This document shows, piece after piece, positions 52,604-59,210 of a stretch of 59,210 bases of DNA. The notes under the pieces are model-generated. The model was given only the letters and a program-made list of their open reading frames with translations, was not told the origin of the DNA and did no database searches. Each line of letters begins with the position of its first letter. Within the stretch, counting starts at the first letter, position 1. Source of the DNA: an uncultured Verrucomicrobiota bacterium (GTDB lineage: Bacteria > Verrucomicrobiota > Kiritimatiellia > RFP12 > UBA1067); assembly GCA_947305775.1 (NCBI GenBank), contig CAMZEN010000001.1, forward strand, positions 67,852 to 127,061, given 5' to 3'. The translations under genes were made by a program, and so were the position numbers.

Positions 52604-53600
52604 TCTGGCGGTCGGTCATTTCTTCAACGGGCACTTCCAGGAGGCGTGCGCACGTAATCTGCCGCGGATCAGTGAGGTGTTCTTCGCATGGCCTGGCGTG
52701 CTTTCGTGTCGCCCTGCGCCGATCTATACGGATGAAATCCGTGCCCGGCTCATAGCCGACCTGAAGTGGGCGCGTGAGAACGGGATCGAACTGGATGCCT
52801 TGTTCAACGCCAATTGCTATGGAGATGATGCCATATCTACCAACCTAGCGGACTTCGTTTTGCGCATTTTGGACGAAATGGGTGGCGAAGGACTTTTTCC
52901 TGATACCGTGACGACTACTTCTCCGTTCATCGCTACCGTCCTTCGCCGCCGACATCCTGCCGTCAAGATCCGCTGGAGCGTCAACTTGCGTGTGCATGGT
53001 TCGCTTGGTTTTGAGAGCGTTGAGGAGCTGTTCGATTCGTTCTACGCATCACGCGAACATCAGCGCGATCTGGAATGGCTTGATCGGATGCACAGCTGGG
53101 CGAAGTCGCATGGCAAAACGATGGGGATTCAGGCAAACAGCGGATGCCTGAGGCAATGTCCATTTCAGACTTTCCATGACAATCTTCATGGACACGGCGG
53201 AGGAAGGCGTTCTGGGAATGTCGCTGCGGCTGAGGAATACGATTTTACATTCTTCCGGTGTAAGACGAACTACGAACGCGGCAGCTACGAGGACTTTGTC
53301 CGCTCTACCTGGCTTAGACCCGAGGACATTGTCGTGTACGAAAACTTTGTTGACATTGTCAAACTGGCAACGCGCCGCCATCCGCGTCCGGTAGATGTCC
53401 TTGACGCATATGCCACTTATTCCTACGACGGAGATCTTGCGGCACTGATGGATCCGGTGCACGTGTTCCCAAAATCGTTCGACAACAAGAGTTTCGACGC
53501 GGTGGACGATCTCTGGCGTGAGGTAAGAAGATGCCCTGACGCAAACGACTGTGTGCACTGCGGTAGATGCTCTGCCCTCATGAAGGAGGTATTCAAGTGA
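52590..53600 (+). CDS. U32-like TIM-barrel protein with C-terminal cysteine cluster
   Basis: A 336-residue protein whose strand-helix pattern suggests a TIM barrel. Notable motifs are GLFPDTVTTTSPFIATVLRR, KIRWSVNLRVHG, QANSGCLRQCPFQTFHDN and a C-terminal CPDANDCVHCGRC, with other cysteines between. The CxxxCP...H segment and barrel recall the U32 peptidase-like family, some of which (UbiU/UbiV, TrhP, RlhA) are iron-sulfur, oxygen-independent hydroxylases. The last four cysteines could bind a further Fe-S cluster or metal. ATG 52590 follows GAGGTGG. Placement in U32 is tentative; substrate unknown. Confidence 0.55.
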   Translation: MVKRNLAVGHFFNGHFQEACARNLPRISEVFFAWPGVLSCRPAPIYTDEIRARLIADLKWARENGIELDALFNANCYGDDAISTNLADFVLRILDEMGGEGLFPDTVTTTSPFIATVLRRRHPAVKIRWSVNLRVHGSLGFESVEELFDSFYASREHQRDLEWLDRMHSWAKSHGKTMGIQANSGCLRQCPFQTFHDNLHGHGGGRRSGNVAAAEEYDFTFFRCKTNYERGSYEDFVRSTWLRPEDIVVYENFVDIVKLATRRHPRPVDVLDAYATYSYDGDLAALMDPVHVFPKSFDNKSFDAVDDLWREVRRCPDANDCVHCGRCSALMKEVFK

Positions 53601-54565
53601 AGGATATACAGCAGATAGTCGATTTGGCAAGCGCATATTATGGCAGCGCAGTATTGTTTGCGGCTATAGATTGCGACATTTTTGCGAAGGTGGAACGTGG
53701 TGACCTTGATGTATCCTCGCGAGGCATGAGACTTCTAGCGGATGCGTGTGTGGCGGAGGGCCTTCTTGAAAAGCACGACGGAACGTATTCCAACACTCCT
53801 GCCGGCAGAATCGCGCTCATCCCTGGCGGTCCAGCGGACCTTACAAAGGCTATCCGATACAATCGCGACGTATATCCTGCGTGGGGCAAGCTGGCGGAGT
53901 TCGTCAAAACAGGGCGGCCGGTTGAGCGTCCTGAAACGCATCTTGGTGAAGACCCGATTCGCACAAAGGCTTTTGCCGCGGCGATGTTCGGTCGCGCCAT
54001 GGGCATCGGCAAAGGAATAGTGCCGATGCTTTCCGGCTTGAGCGGAAAGATTCTTGATCTTGCAGGCGGACCTGCCGCTTATGCGATTTTGATGTGTCAG
54101 GCCAATCCAGGCCTTTTCTGCACAACGGTCGATCTGCCGGCGATATCGGCGGAAGCTAAGGAGTATGTCGCCAAATTTGGCCTCTCTGAGCGCATTGAGT
54201 GCCGTGCAGGAGACTATCATAAGGACGAATACGAGCCATCATCATATGATGCAGCCACTATATTTGGTGCCCTTCACCAAGAATCGTCCGCCGACATCGT
54301 AGATATCCTTAAGCGCGCAAGAAGGGCTTTAAAGCCTGGCGGAAGGCTGTTTGTGCTTGACATGATGACCGATGTCACGCGCACATCCCCGGAATTTTCC
54401 GCACTTTTCGCCATCAACATGGCCCTTACGACGCATAACGGATGGGTGTTTTCGGATGTCGAGCTGAAGAATTGGATGCGCGAAGCCGGCTTTGAGCCCG
54501 GAGAAACCATGTTTGCGCCGCCACCGATGCCCCACTGGCTCGTCTCCGCCTCAGTCACTATCTGA
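53597..54565 (+). CDS. O-methyltransferase-like SAM enzyme with N-terminal winged helix
   Basis: The GTG start at 53597 overlaps the previous stop (GTGA) and has AAGGAGGT at 53584-53590. Residues 1-90 are a winged-helix dimerisation domain (LLADACVAEGLLEKHDGTYS). Residues 150-320 are a class I methyltransferase (ILDLAGGPAAYA glycine loop; TTVDLPAI; GRLFVLDMM). The order and the His in FGALHQESS fit acetylserotonin/hydroxyindole O-methyltransferase-type enzymes that methylate small-molecule hydroxyls. Together with the upstream putative hydroxylase-like protein, a hydroxylate-then-methylate pathway is a reasonable inference. Confidence 0.82.
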   Translation: MKDIQQIVDLASAYYGSAVLFAAIDCDIFAKVERGDLDVSSRGMRLLADACVAEGLLEKHDGTYSNTPAGRIALIPGGPADLTKAIRYNRDVYPAWGKLAEFVKTGRPVERPETHLGEDPIRTKAFAAAMFGRAMGIGKGIVPMLSGLSGKILDLAGGPAAYAILMCQANPGLFCTTVDLPAISAEAKEYVAKFGLSERIECRAGDYHKDEYEPSSYDAATIFGALHQESSADIVDILKRARRALKPGGRLFVLDMMTDVTRTSPEFSALFAINMALTTHNGWVFSDVELKNWMREAGFEPGETMFAPPPMPHWLVSASVTI

Positions 54566-54686
54566 CTTGAAAATTTACTTGTAAGTTGTTTTTTCCTCAT
54601 TCATTCCTTCTTTGCCGACCCGTTAAATATTGCCGTTTGTGTCCATAAGAAGGGAAGAATTTTGTCCACACGACACTGTGCGGATA

Positions 54687-54695
54687 TGGTATACT
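54687..54695 (+). promoter_or_regulatory. TGG-TATACT promoter, leaderless geometry
   Basis: TGG at 54687-54689 and TATACT at 54690-54695, with ATG 54703 only 8 bp after the box. No -35 match at normal distance (TTGTCC at 54662 would need a 22-bp spacer). The 137-bp gap upstream (54566-54702) holds a T-rich stretch but no clear terminator. Confidence 0.6.
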
Positions 54696-54702
54696 ACAAA
54701 CC

Positions 54703-56070
54703 ATGAAACTGAAGTACATGGAGATGGACGCCTATTGCGCAGAATACATGCGCTATCTAGGCATTGCTAAGACCGAACGCCGCAGCTACGCCGAGAGCGT
54801 GCGGCTTCTTGAGAAGCGCGGCTTCAAGGAGATTTCCTCCTTCAAGACGCTCAAGGCGGGCGACAAGGTTTACCGCGGCTATGAAGACCGTACGATCATG
54901 GCGGCCGTCATCGGCAAGAAGAAGATTTCCGAAGTGGGCATCAAGGTCGTCGGCGGCCACACCGATGCGCCGCGTCTCGACCTCAAGCCGAAACCGATCT
55001 ACGAGAAGGGCGGCTATGTATACTTCGACTGCCACATGTATGGCGGCATCAAGAAGTACCATTGGCTCGTGAGGCCGCTCGCGCTCTACGGCACGATCGT
55101 CCGCAAGGACGGCACGAAGGTGCAGGTAGAGGTCGGCGACAAGGACGGCGACCCCGTGTTCCTCATCAGCGACATCCTTCCGCACCTCGGCTACGACCAG
55201 GCCAAGAAGACGCGCGACGAGTTCTATCCGGCCGAAGACCTTGACGTTCTCGCATGGACGACCTACGCGAAGCCCAAGAAGGACGACAAGCCGGGCGACG
55301 ATCCCAAGGCCGACAAGGATGGCCTCGTTGCGTACCTCAAGAAGACCTACAAGGTCACCGAAGAGGACCTCATGAGCGCCGAGCTTGAGATCGTCCCCGC
55401 CGGAATGCCTCGCGAAGTCGGCTTCGACCGCGCCCTCATCGCTGGCTACGGCCACGACGACCGCGTCTGCTCGTTCGCGGGTCTCCAGGCTCTCATCGAC
55501 GCTTCCGACAACGTTCCGGACCAGACGGCCTCGATCCTCATGTGCGACAAGGAGGAGATCGGCTCGATGGGCTCGACCGGCATGCAGAGCTCGTTCTTCG
55601 AGAACACCGTCGCCGAGCTTATCGAGCGTCAGGAGAAGGACGCCCGCGACATCATGGTGCGCCGTGCACTTGAGAAGAGCTCGATGCTCTCCGCCGACGT
55701 GACGGCTGCGGCCGATCCGCACTTCCCCGATCTTGACTCGACCGGCAACGCGGCCCGCTTCCATCGCGGCCCTGCGGCGTCGAAGTACACTGGCGGCGCG
55801 TCCAAGAGCGGTTCCAGCGACTGCTCGCCCGAGTTCGTCGCACAGATCCGCAAGATCATGGACGATGGCGACGTCACGTGGCAGATGGCCGAGCTCGGCA
55901 AGCAGGAGAAGGGCGGTGGCGGAACCATCGCCCAGTACATGTCGCGCTTCGGAATGAGCGTCCTCGACATGGGCACTCCTCTCCTCAACATGCATGCGCC
56001 TTGCGAGCTTGCCTCGAAGTTCGACTGCTACCAGACCTACCGCGCATACAGCGCATACCTGAGAAGCTGA
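54703..56070 (+). CDS. M18 family metalloaminopeptidase
   Basis: A 455-residue cytosolic di-zinc aminopeptidase (aspartyl aminopeptidase type). Metal and catalytic residues appear in order: GGHTDAPRLD (H86), GYGHDDRVCS, CDKEEIGSMGSTG (Glu-Glu), SADVTAA and NMHAPCE. The YFDCHMYGGIKKYHWLVRPL block is characteristic of M18. It releases N-terminal, often acidic, residues from peptides. It is probably translated from a leaderless mRNA; the ATCase gene follows after 10 bp with a good ribosome site. Confidence 0.93.
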   Translation: MKLKYMEMDAYCAEYMRYLGIAKTERRSYAESVRLLEKRGFKEISSFKTLKAGDKVYRGYEDRTIMAAVIGKKKISEVGIKVVGGHTDAPRLDLKPKPIYEKGGYVYFDCHMYGGIKKYHWLVRPLALYGTIVRKDGTKVQVEVGDKDGDPVFLISDILPHLGYDQAKKTRDEFYPAEDLDVLAWTTYAKPKKDDKPGDDPKADKDGLVAYLKKTYKVTEEDLMSAELEIVPAGMPREVGFDRALIAGYGHDDRVCSFAGLQALIDASDNVPDQTASILMCDKEEIGSMGSTGMQSSFFENTVAELIERQEKDARDIMVRRALEKSSMLSADVTAAADPHFPDLDSTGNAARFHRGPAASKYTGGASKSGSSDCSPEFVAQIRKIMDDGDVTWQMAELGKQEKGGGGTIAQYMSRFGMSVLDMGTPLLNMHAPCELASKFDCYQTYRAYSAYLRS

Positions 56071-56080
56071 GGAGGTTCTC

Positions 56081-57157
56081 ATGGCAAAGCTGACGGACAT
56101 CGCATGGGAGGATTTCGAGCGTCTTTCGCTTGAGGCCAAGAAGCTCTATCTCGAACGCGAGGAGGGCGACGGTCTGCCCTACCATACGCTGTTCGCTCAG
56201 CAGTTCGACCGTCCTCTTCTGGAGCGGCTCTGCAATCTCGCGAACCGCATCCGCTTCATAAACAAGTCGAAGGAAGGTGCGCTCTACCTGAAGAACGTGC
56301 TTGCGCATAAGAGGGCAATGCTCTACTTCTCGCAGCCGAGTTCGCGCACCTTCCTCTCGCACCTCGCCGCGTGTCAGATTCTCGGCATTACGACGGGGTC
56401 TGTGAGGGATGCCGCGACGTCGTCCGAGTTCAAGGGCGAAAGCCGCGAAGACTCGATAAGGACGTTCAGCTCCTACTTCGACATGATCATCATGCGCTCG
56501 CCCGAACAGGGCCTCGCAGAGAAGATGGCGTGGGAGCTTTCTAACTCGTCCAGGCCGGTGCCGATCCTGAATGCTGGCTCCGGCAAGGACCAGCATCCTA
56601 CGCAGGCGTTGCTCGACATATACACGCTGGTCCGCTCTTTCGAGAAGAAGGGCGGTCTGGACGGCAGGACGGTCACTTTCTGCGGCGATTTGATGCGCGG
56701 CAGAACTGTGCGTTCGCTCAGCTACCTGTTGACCAACTTCAAGGGCATCAAGCAGATATTTGTCGCGCCGCCTGATCTTCAGGTTCCTGCGGATGTCGTG
56801 ATGATCCTCGCGAAGAAGGGCGTGGATTTCGAGGTGACGGATGACTTGAAGGCGGCGGTCAAGGTTTCGGACGCGGTCTACATGACGCGCATCCAGGACG
56901 AGTGGGACGTCGCGAAGGGAGATTCCGCGAAGATTGACACCTCGCGCTTCAAATTCGGTGCGGAGGAGCTTGCGCTTCTTGGCAAGGACGGCGTAATCAT
57001 GCACCCGTTGCCGCGCCGCGACGAGATCGCGACATGCTGCGACCACGACCCGAGAGCCATGTATTGGCGCCAGATGAGGAATGGAATGTGGATTCGTGCG
57101 GCGTTGATAGCGTCCACATTCGGCTTCGAGCGCTCGATCATGGAATGCGGATATTGA
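56081..57157 (+). CDS. pyrB: Aspartate carbamoyltransferase-family enzyme
   Basis: Carbamoyl-phosphate loop QPSSRTFLSHLAACQILG (SSRT at 87-90), DQHPTQALLDIY and MHPLPRRDEI identify the ATCase side of the carbamoyltransferase family, which makes carbamoyl-aspartate in pyrimidine synthesis. The protein is 358 residues against about 310 usual. It has an N-terminal helical extension of about 35 residues before the domain normally starts and an insert near 260-300. AGGAGG precedes ATG 56081. No regulatory subunit gene (pyrI) is adjacent. A specialised carbamoyltransferase with another acceptor cannot be excluded. Confidence 0.85.
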   Translation: MAKLTDIAWEDFERLSLEAKKLYLEREEGDGLPYHTLFAQQFDRPLLERLCNLANRIRFINKSKEGALYLKNVLAHKRAMLYFSQPSSRTFLSHLAACQILGITTGSVRDAATSSEFKGESREDSIRTFSSYFDMIIMRSPEQGLAEKMAWELSNSSRPVPILNAGSGKDQHPTQALLDIYTLVRSFEKKGGLDGRTVTFCGDLMRGRTVRSLSYLLTNFKGIKQIFVAPPDLQVPADVVMILAKKGVDFEVTDDLKAAVKVSDAVYMTRIQDEWDVAKGDSAKIDTSRFKFGAEELALLGKDGVIMHPLPRRDEIATCCDHDPRAMYWRQMRNGMWIRAALIASTFGFERSIMECGY

Positions 57158-57178
57158 CGTATTGTTAAGAGGTCTTAA

Positions 57179-57511
57179 ATGAAAATACAGTTTGCCGTTG
57201 TCATAGCGCTTCTCATGGCCGTTGCCGGGTGCAGGCGGGCCGATGTCAGGGAGATGACGGTGTCGCTGCCCGAGCTTGACGAGTCGGTGAAGTCGACCGT
57301 TGTGCAGGCGCTTTCCAGGTCGTCCGGAATAGAGAAGGACTCCTACAAGTGGGACATGGAGAAGAAGACCCTTGCGCTGCGCTATGATTCCATGATCACC
57401 GCGCAGACCAACATCCGCATGATTATCGCCGACAAGGGCGTAAAGGTGGAGTTCCCGCCGAACAATCCTTCGGGGAAGGCCGGCTACATCGACGGGCGCA
57501 TCGCTCGCTAG
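57179..57511 (+). CDS. Small lipoprotein with HMA-like fold
   Basis: Lipoprotein signal MKIQFAVVIALLMAVAGC. The mature 93 residues have a beta-alpha-beta-beta-alpha-beta pattern like heavy-metal-associated domains (MTVSLPELDESVKSTVVQAL, KKTLALRYDSMITAQTNI, then ADKGVKVEFPP), but the metal-binding CxxC is absent. AAGAGG lies 6 bp before ATG. Its gene is 10 bp upstream of the cysteine desulfurase start. Function unknown. Confidence 0.65.
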   Translation: MKIQFAVVIALLMAVAGCRRADVREMTVSLPELDESVKSTVVQALSRSSGIEKDSYKWDMEKKTLALRYDSMITAQTNIRMIIADKGVKVEFPPNNPSGKAGYIDGRIAR

Positions 57512-57521
57512 ATTGCATCTT

Positions 57522-58706
57522 ATGGACAAAGTAGTTTATCTCGACAACAACGCGACGACGCGCGTGGCGCAGGAAGTGCGGGACGTGATGATGCCGTTCT
57601 TGGACGAACTGTACGGCAACCCCAGCTCGATGCACACATTCGGCGGACAGGTTGCCAAGTTCGTTGCACGGGCCCGCGAAGAGGCCGCGGCATTTCTCAA
57701 CGCATCGCCTGAGGAAATCATCTTCACCTCTTGCGCGACCGAAAGCGACAACACCGCGATACGCGGCACGGCGGAGTATTTCGGCAAGGGCACCAAGGTG
57801 ATAACTACGGCTGTCGAGCACCCCGCGGTCCTTCAGCCTTGCAGGCGCCTTAAGGCGCAGGGGTATGATGTTGTCGAGCTTCCGGTGAACTCCGTGGGCC
57901 AGATCGACCTTGATCAGCTTCGTGCAGAGCTCAAGGGGACAAAGAACGCGCTTGTTTCCGTGATGTGGGCCAACAATGAGACGGGAACCGTCTTCCCGAT
58001 CGAGAAGGTCGCTGAAATCTGCCGCGAGGCCGGCGCGACTTTCCATACTGATGCCGTGCAGGTCGCAGGCAAGATTCCCGTAGACGTGCGCAAGGTCCCG
58101 GTCGACATGCTTTCCATGTCCGGGCACAAGTTCCATGCGCCGAAGGGCATCGGACTTCTCTACGTCAGGAAGGGCGCAAAGTTCAAGCCGTTCATGCTCG
58201 GCGGCCATCAGGAAAACTCTCGCCGCGCAGGTACCGAGAATGTGCCTTACATCATCGGCCTCGCCAAAGCGTGCGAGCTCGCGCGCATCGGAATGGCGGA
58301 GGAGTCGGTTAAGCTTACTGCGCTTCGCGACAGGTTGGAGGCGGGCATTATCGCCAGCTGTCCGAACGTGCGCGTAAACGGCGACAGAGCGAATAGGCTT
58401 CCGAACACGCTAAATATCAGCTTCGAGTACATCGAGGGCGAGGCTATAGCATATCACCTTTCTGATCTGGGCATATGCATCTCGACTGGCTCGGCCTGCG
58501 CGTCGGGCTCGCTTGACCCGAGCCACGTAATCCGCGCGATGGGCGTTCCGTTCGTCGCTGTGCACGGGTCGGTGAGGTTTTCTCTTTCGCGCTACAACAC
58601 CGATGCTGACATCGACTACGTTCTCGAGAAGCTGCCGCCGGTAATCAAGAATCTGCGCGATCTCTCGCCGTTCGGCCCCGACTCCGACCCGACAACGTTC
58701 CAGTAA
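57522..58706 (+). CDS. Cysteine desulfurase, NifS/IscS type
   Basis: From ATG 57522 the enzyme begins MDKVVYLDNNATTRVAQEV. It has the PLP lysine K203 in SMSGHKFHAPKG and the catalytic C326 in STGSACASGSLDPSHVIRAM, with the long flexible loop and AMG motif of the NifS class. It removes sulfur from cysteine as a persulfide for Fe-S cluster or thionucleoside synthesis. No iscU/nifU-like scaffold gene follows within the window. At 394 residues its length is normal. A TTG nine bases upstream (57513) is unlikely as start. Confidence 0.92.
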   Translation: MDKVVYLDNNATTRVAQEVRDVMMPFLDELYGNPSSMHTFGGQVAKFVARAREEAAAFLNASPEEIIFTSCATESDNTAIRGTAEYFGKGTKVITTAVEHPAVLQPCRRLKAQGYDVVELPVNSVGQIDLDQLRAELKGTKNALVSVMWANNETGTVFPIEKVAEICREAGATFHTDAVQVAGKIPVDVRKVPVDMLSMSGHKFHAPKGIGLLYVRKGAKFKPFMLGGHQENSRRAGTENVPYIIGLAKACELARIGMAEESVKLTALRDRLEAGIIASCPNVRVNGDRANRLPNTLNISFEYIEGEAIAYHLSDLGICISTGSACASGSLDPSHVIRAMGVPFVAVHGSVRFSLSRYNTDADIDYVLEKLPPVIKNLRDLSPFGPDSDPTTFQ

Positions 58707-58815
58707 TAACTGGATCGCCCGATTCAAAACAACTCTTATAGCCTTGCCTTTGCTGGTCGCGGCAGGATTCTCCGCAACCGTGCTTGCCTTCGAGTACGGT
58801 CTATTTCCGCGTCCT

Positions 58816-58855
58816 TGCGACCGCTCGACATACACTAGTATGTCTTCGGGTCGCA
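58816..58855 (+). repeat. Two-stem inverted repeat
   Basis: Outer arms TGCGACC (58816-58822) and GGTCGCA (58849-58855), inner arms GACATAC (58827-58833) and GTATGTC (58838-58844), with a 4-base ACTA loop. All 14 pairs are perfect and the two stems are separated by a 4x4 internal loop. No U-run follows, so it is not a standard terminator. It could be a structured RNA end or a mobile repeat. Confidence 0.6.
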
Positions 58856-58896
58856 GTCCTGCGCAAATCGCCGGAAGACTTGGGAGCGCGGCTCCA

Positions 58897-59001
58897 CACT
58901 GGGAGAGCGACCCTACGCTGGGAGAGCAGCTCTACACTGGGAGAGCGACCCTACACTGGGAGAGCAGCTCTACACTGGGAGAGCGGACGTCTCGTCCGCT
59001 C
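58897..59001 (+). repeat. 19-bp tandem array ending in a palindrome
   Basis: Five copies at exactly 19-bp period start at 58897, 58916, 58935, 58954 and 58973, all built on a CTGGGAGAGC head. Tails alternate between GACCCTA and AGCTCTA types, giving a 38-bp higher-order period. The last copy runs into the full palindrome at 58981-59001. Confidence 0.8.
58976..59001 (+). repeat. Palindromic repeat, forward copy
   Basis: TGGGA, then arms GAGCGGACG and CGTCCGCTC around TCT. Same design as the copy in the Rhs gene (4192-4217). Confidence 0.75.
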
Positions 59002-59026
59002 AGAAGCAAGAGTTAACCCTCCTTAT

Positions 59027-59052
59027 GAGCGGGCGAGACGCCCGCTCTCCCA
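59027..59052 (-). repeat. Palindromic repeat, inverted copy
   Basis: Read on the minus strand this is TGGGA, then GAGCGGGCG, TCT, CGCCCGCTC. It faces the forward copy across 25 bp, like the paired units of REP/BIME elements. Confidence 0.75.
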
Positions 59053-59210
59053 AGGTGCCAGTTTACAAGCAATTGATAAAGCTTTCCAGCTTCCTCAGCT
59101 TGCGAGGCGAGCTCTTTGTGCGCAGTCGGTTGCGAGTCTCTTGTTCACATTCGAGGGGTGACTTGTAAAGAGGGTGGGTCAGCAAAAACTCCTTAAGCCG
59201 CTTTGGCCAG

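Larger units (their letters stand above)
58707..59210. other. Terminal 500 bp without a convincing gene
   Basis: Open frames here (for example 58744-59016) have no family resemblance, and much of their length is the tandem array, so I do not call a gene. The stretch holds a two-stem hairpin, a 19-bp tandem array and two facing palindromes. The last 150 bp show nothing I recognise. Confidence 0.6.

Noticed and set aside
54662..54670. Single DnaA-box-like TTGTCCACA
   Set aside because: One isolated near-match; no second box or origin features.
54757..57529. Two long minus-strand open frames opposite the M18 peptidase and ATCase genes
   Set aside because: Mirror frames caused by high third-position G+C; the plus-strand products are well-defined enzymes.
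58897..59001. CRISPR array
   Set aside because: Units are 19 bp and directly abut; there are no spacers and no cas genes.
58744..59016. Possible small gene after the cysteine desulfurase
   Set aside because: About one third of its product is translated tandem array, and the start has no ribosome site or family resemblance.

Overview
The window is one strand-coherent stretch of bacterial chromosome of roughly 58-60% G+C (estimated by eye). It has short intergenic gaps, many ATGA/GTGA stop-start overlaps and no rRNA, tRNA, transposase or CRISPR that I can see. The gene content points to the Planctomycetota-Verrucomicrobiota group, most likely a Kiritimatiellota-type or related gut/rumen bacterium. 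That content is a CARDB/YD-repeat surface protein, a DUF1573 protein, an InlB-type repeat protein, a type I phosphodiesterase and TGVSPV-encoding palindromic repeats. The placement is inference from gene style, not from a marker gene.

Region 1 (2-9122) encodes exported or surface proteins: the 3' part of a giant Rhs/YD-repeat protein, a DUF1573 protein, and an InlB-repeat protein whose start overlaps the DUF1573 stop. Region 2 (9157-12165) is a MacB/LolD-type ABC exporter (ATPase plus FtsX-type permease). Region 3 (12288-14775) is a regulatory island. It holds an HPt-like protein that has lost its phosphorylatable His, an array of palindromes at exactly 22-bp spacing, a receiver-PP2C-HATPase protein of HsbR/SypE type, and an intact HPt protein.

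Region 4 (14801-36910) is a large Wzx/Wzy-type exopolysaccharide locus, all on the + strand. It contains an initiating sugar-phosphate transferase, a degenerate nucleotidyltransferase with a beta-helix tail, a second nucleotidyltransferase, glycosyltransferases (one a GT4-WecG fusion), Wzz, Wza, an O-antigen ligase/polymerase, an acyltransferase, a GH9 glycoside hydrolase, a Wzx flippase and a Stealth phosphotransferase. Signalling genes are embedded in it: a STAS anti-anti-sigma protein, a hybrid kinase with three periplasmic-binding domains, and a 7-TM hybrid kinase. A third hybrid kinase, whose sensor is a complete APC-type transporter, follows at 37024. Regions 3 and 4 together look like a full phosphorelay plus partner switch (hybrid kinase receiver to HPt to receiver-phosphatase/kinase to STAS) sitting inside the polysaccharide locus it probably controls.

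Region 5 (39936-48515) holds a formylglycine-generating-enzyme-like secreted protein, a leftward pair (GT2 and a UDP-glucuronate-4-epimerase-like enzyme), a lipoprotein, and a rightward run: nitroreductase, pyruvyltransferase-GT2 fusion, GT4 and an alkaline-phosphatase-superfamily hydrolase. Region 6 (48569-58706) is mostly housekeeping: YitT-type membrane protein, PpiC parvulin, Nudix hydrolase, QueH, M18 aminopeptidase, aspartate carbamoyltransferase, a small lipoprotein and a cysteine desulfurase. Inside it sits an uncharacterised overlapping trio (phosphodiesterase-like, U32-like TIM barrel, O-methyltransferase-like). The last 500 bp (58707-59210) carry no convincing gene but hold a long hairpin, a 19-bp tandem array and two facing copies of a palindromic repeat that also occurs inside the Rhs gene.

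Recognisable promoters are mostly extended -10 boxes (TGN-TATAAT). In three cases the -10 lies only 8-9 bp before the ATG, which implies leaderless mRNAs.
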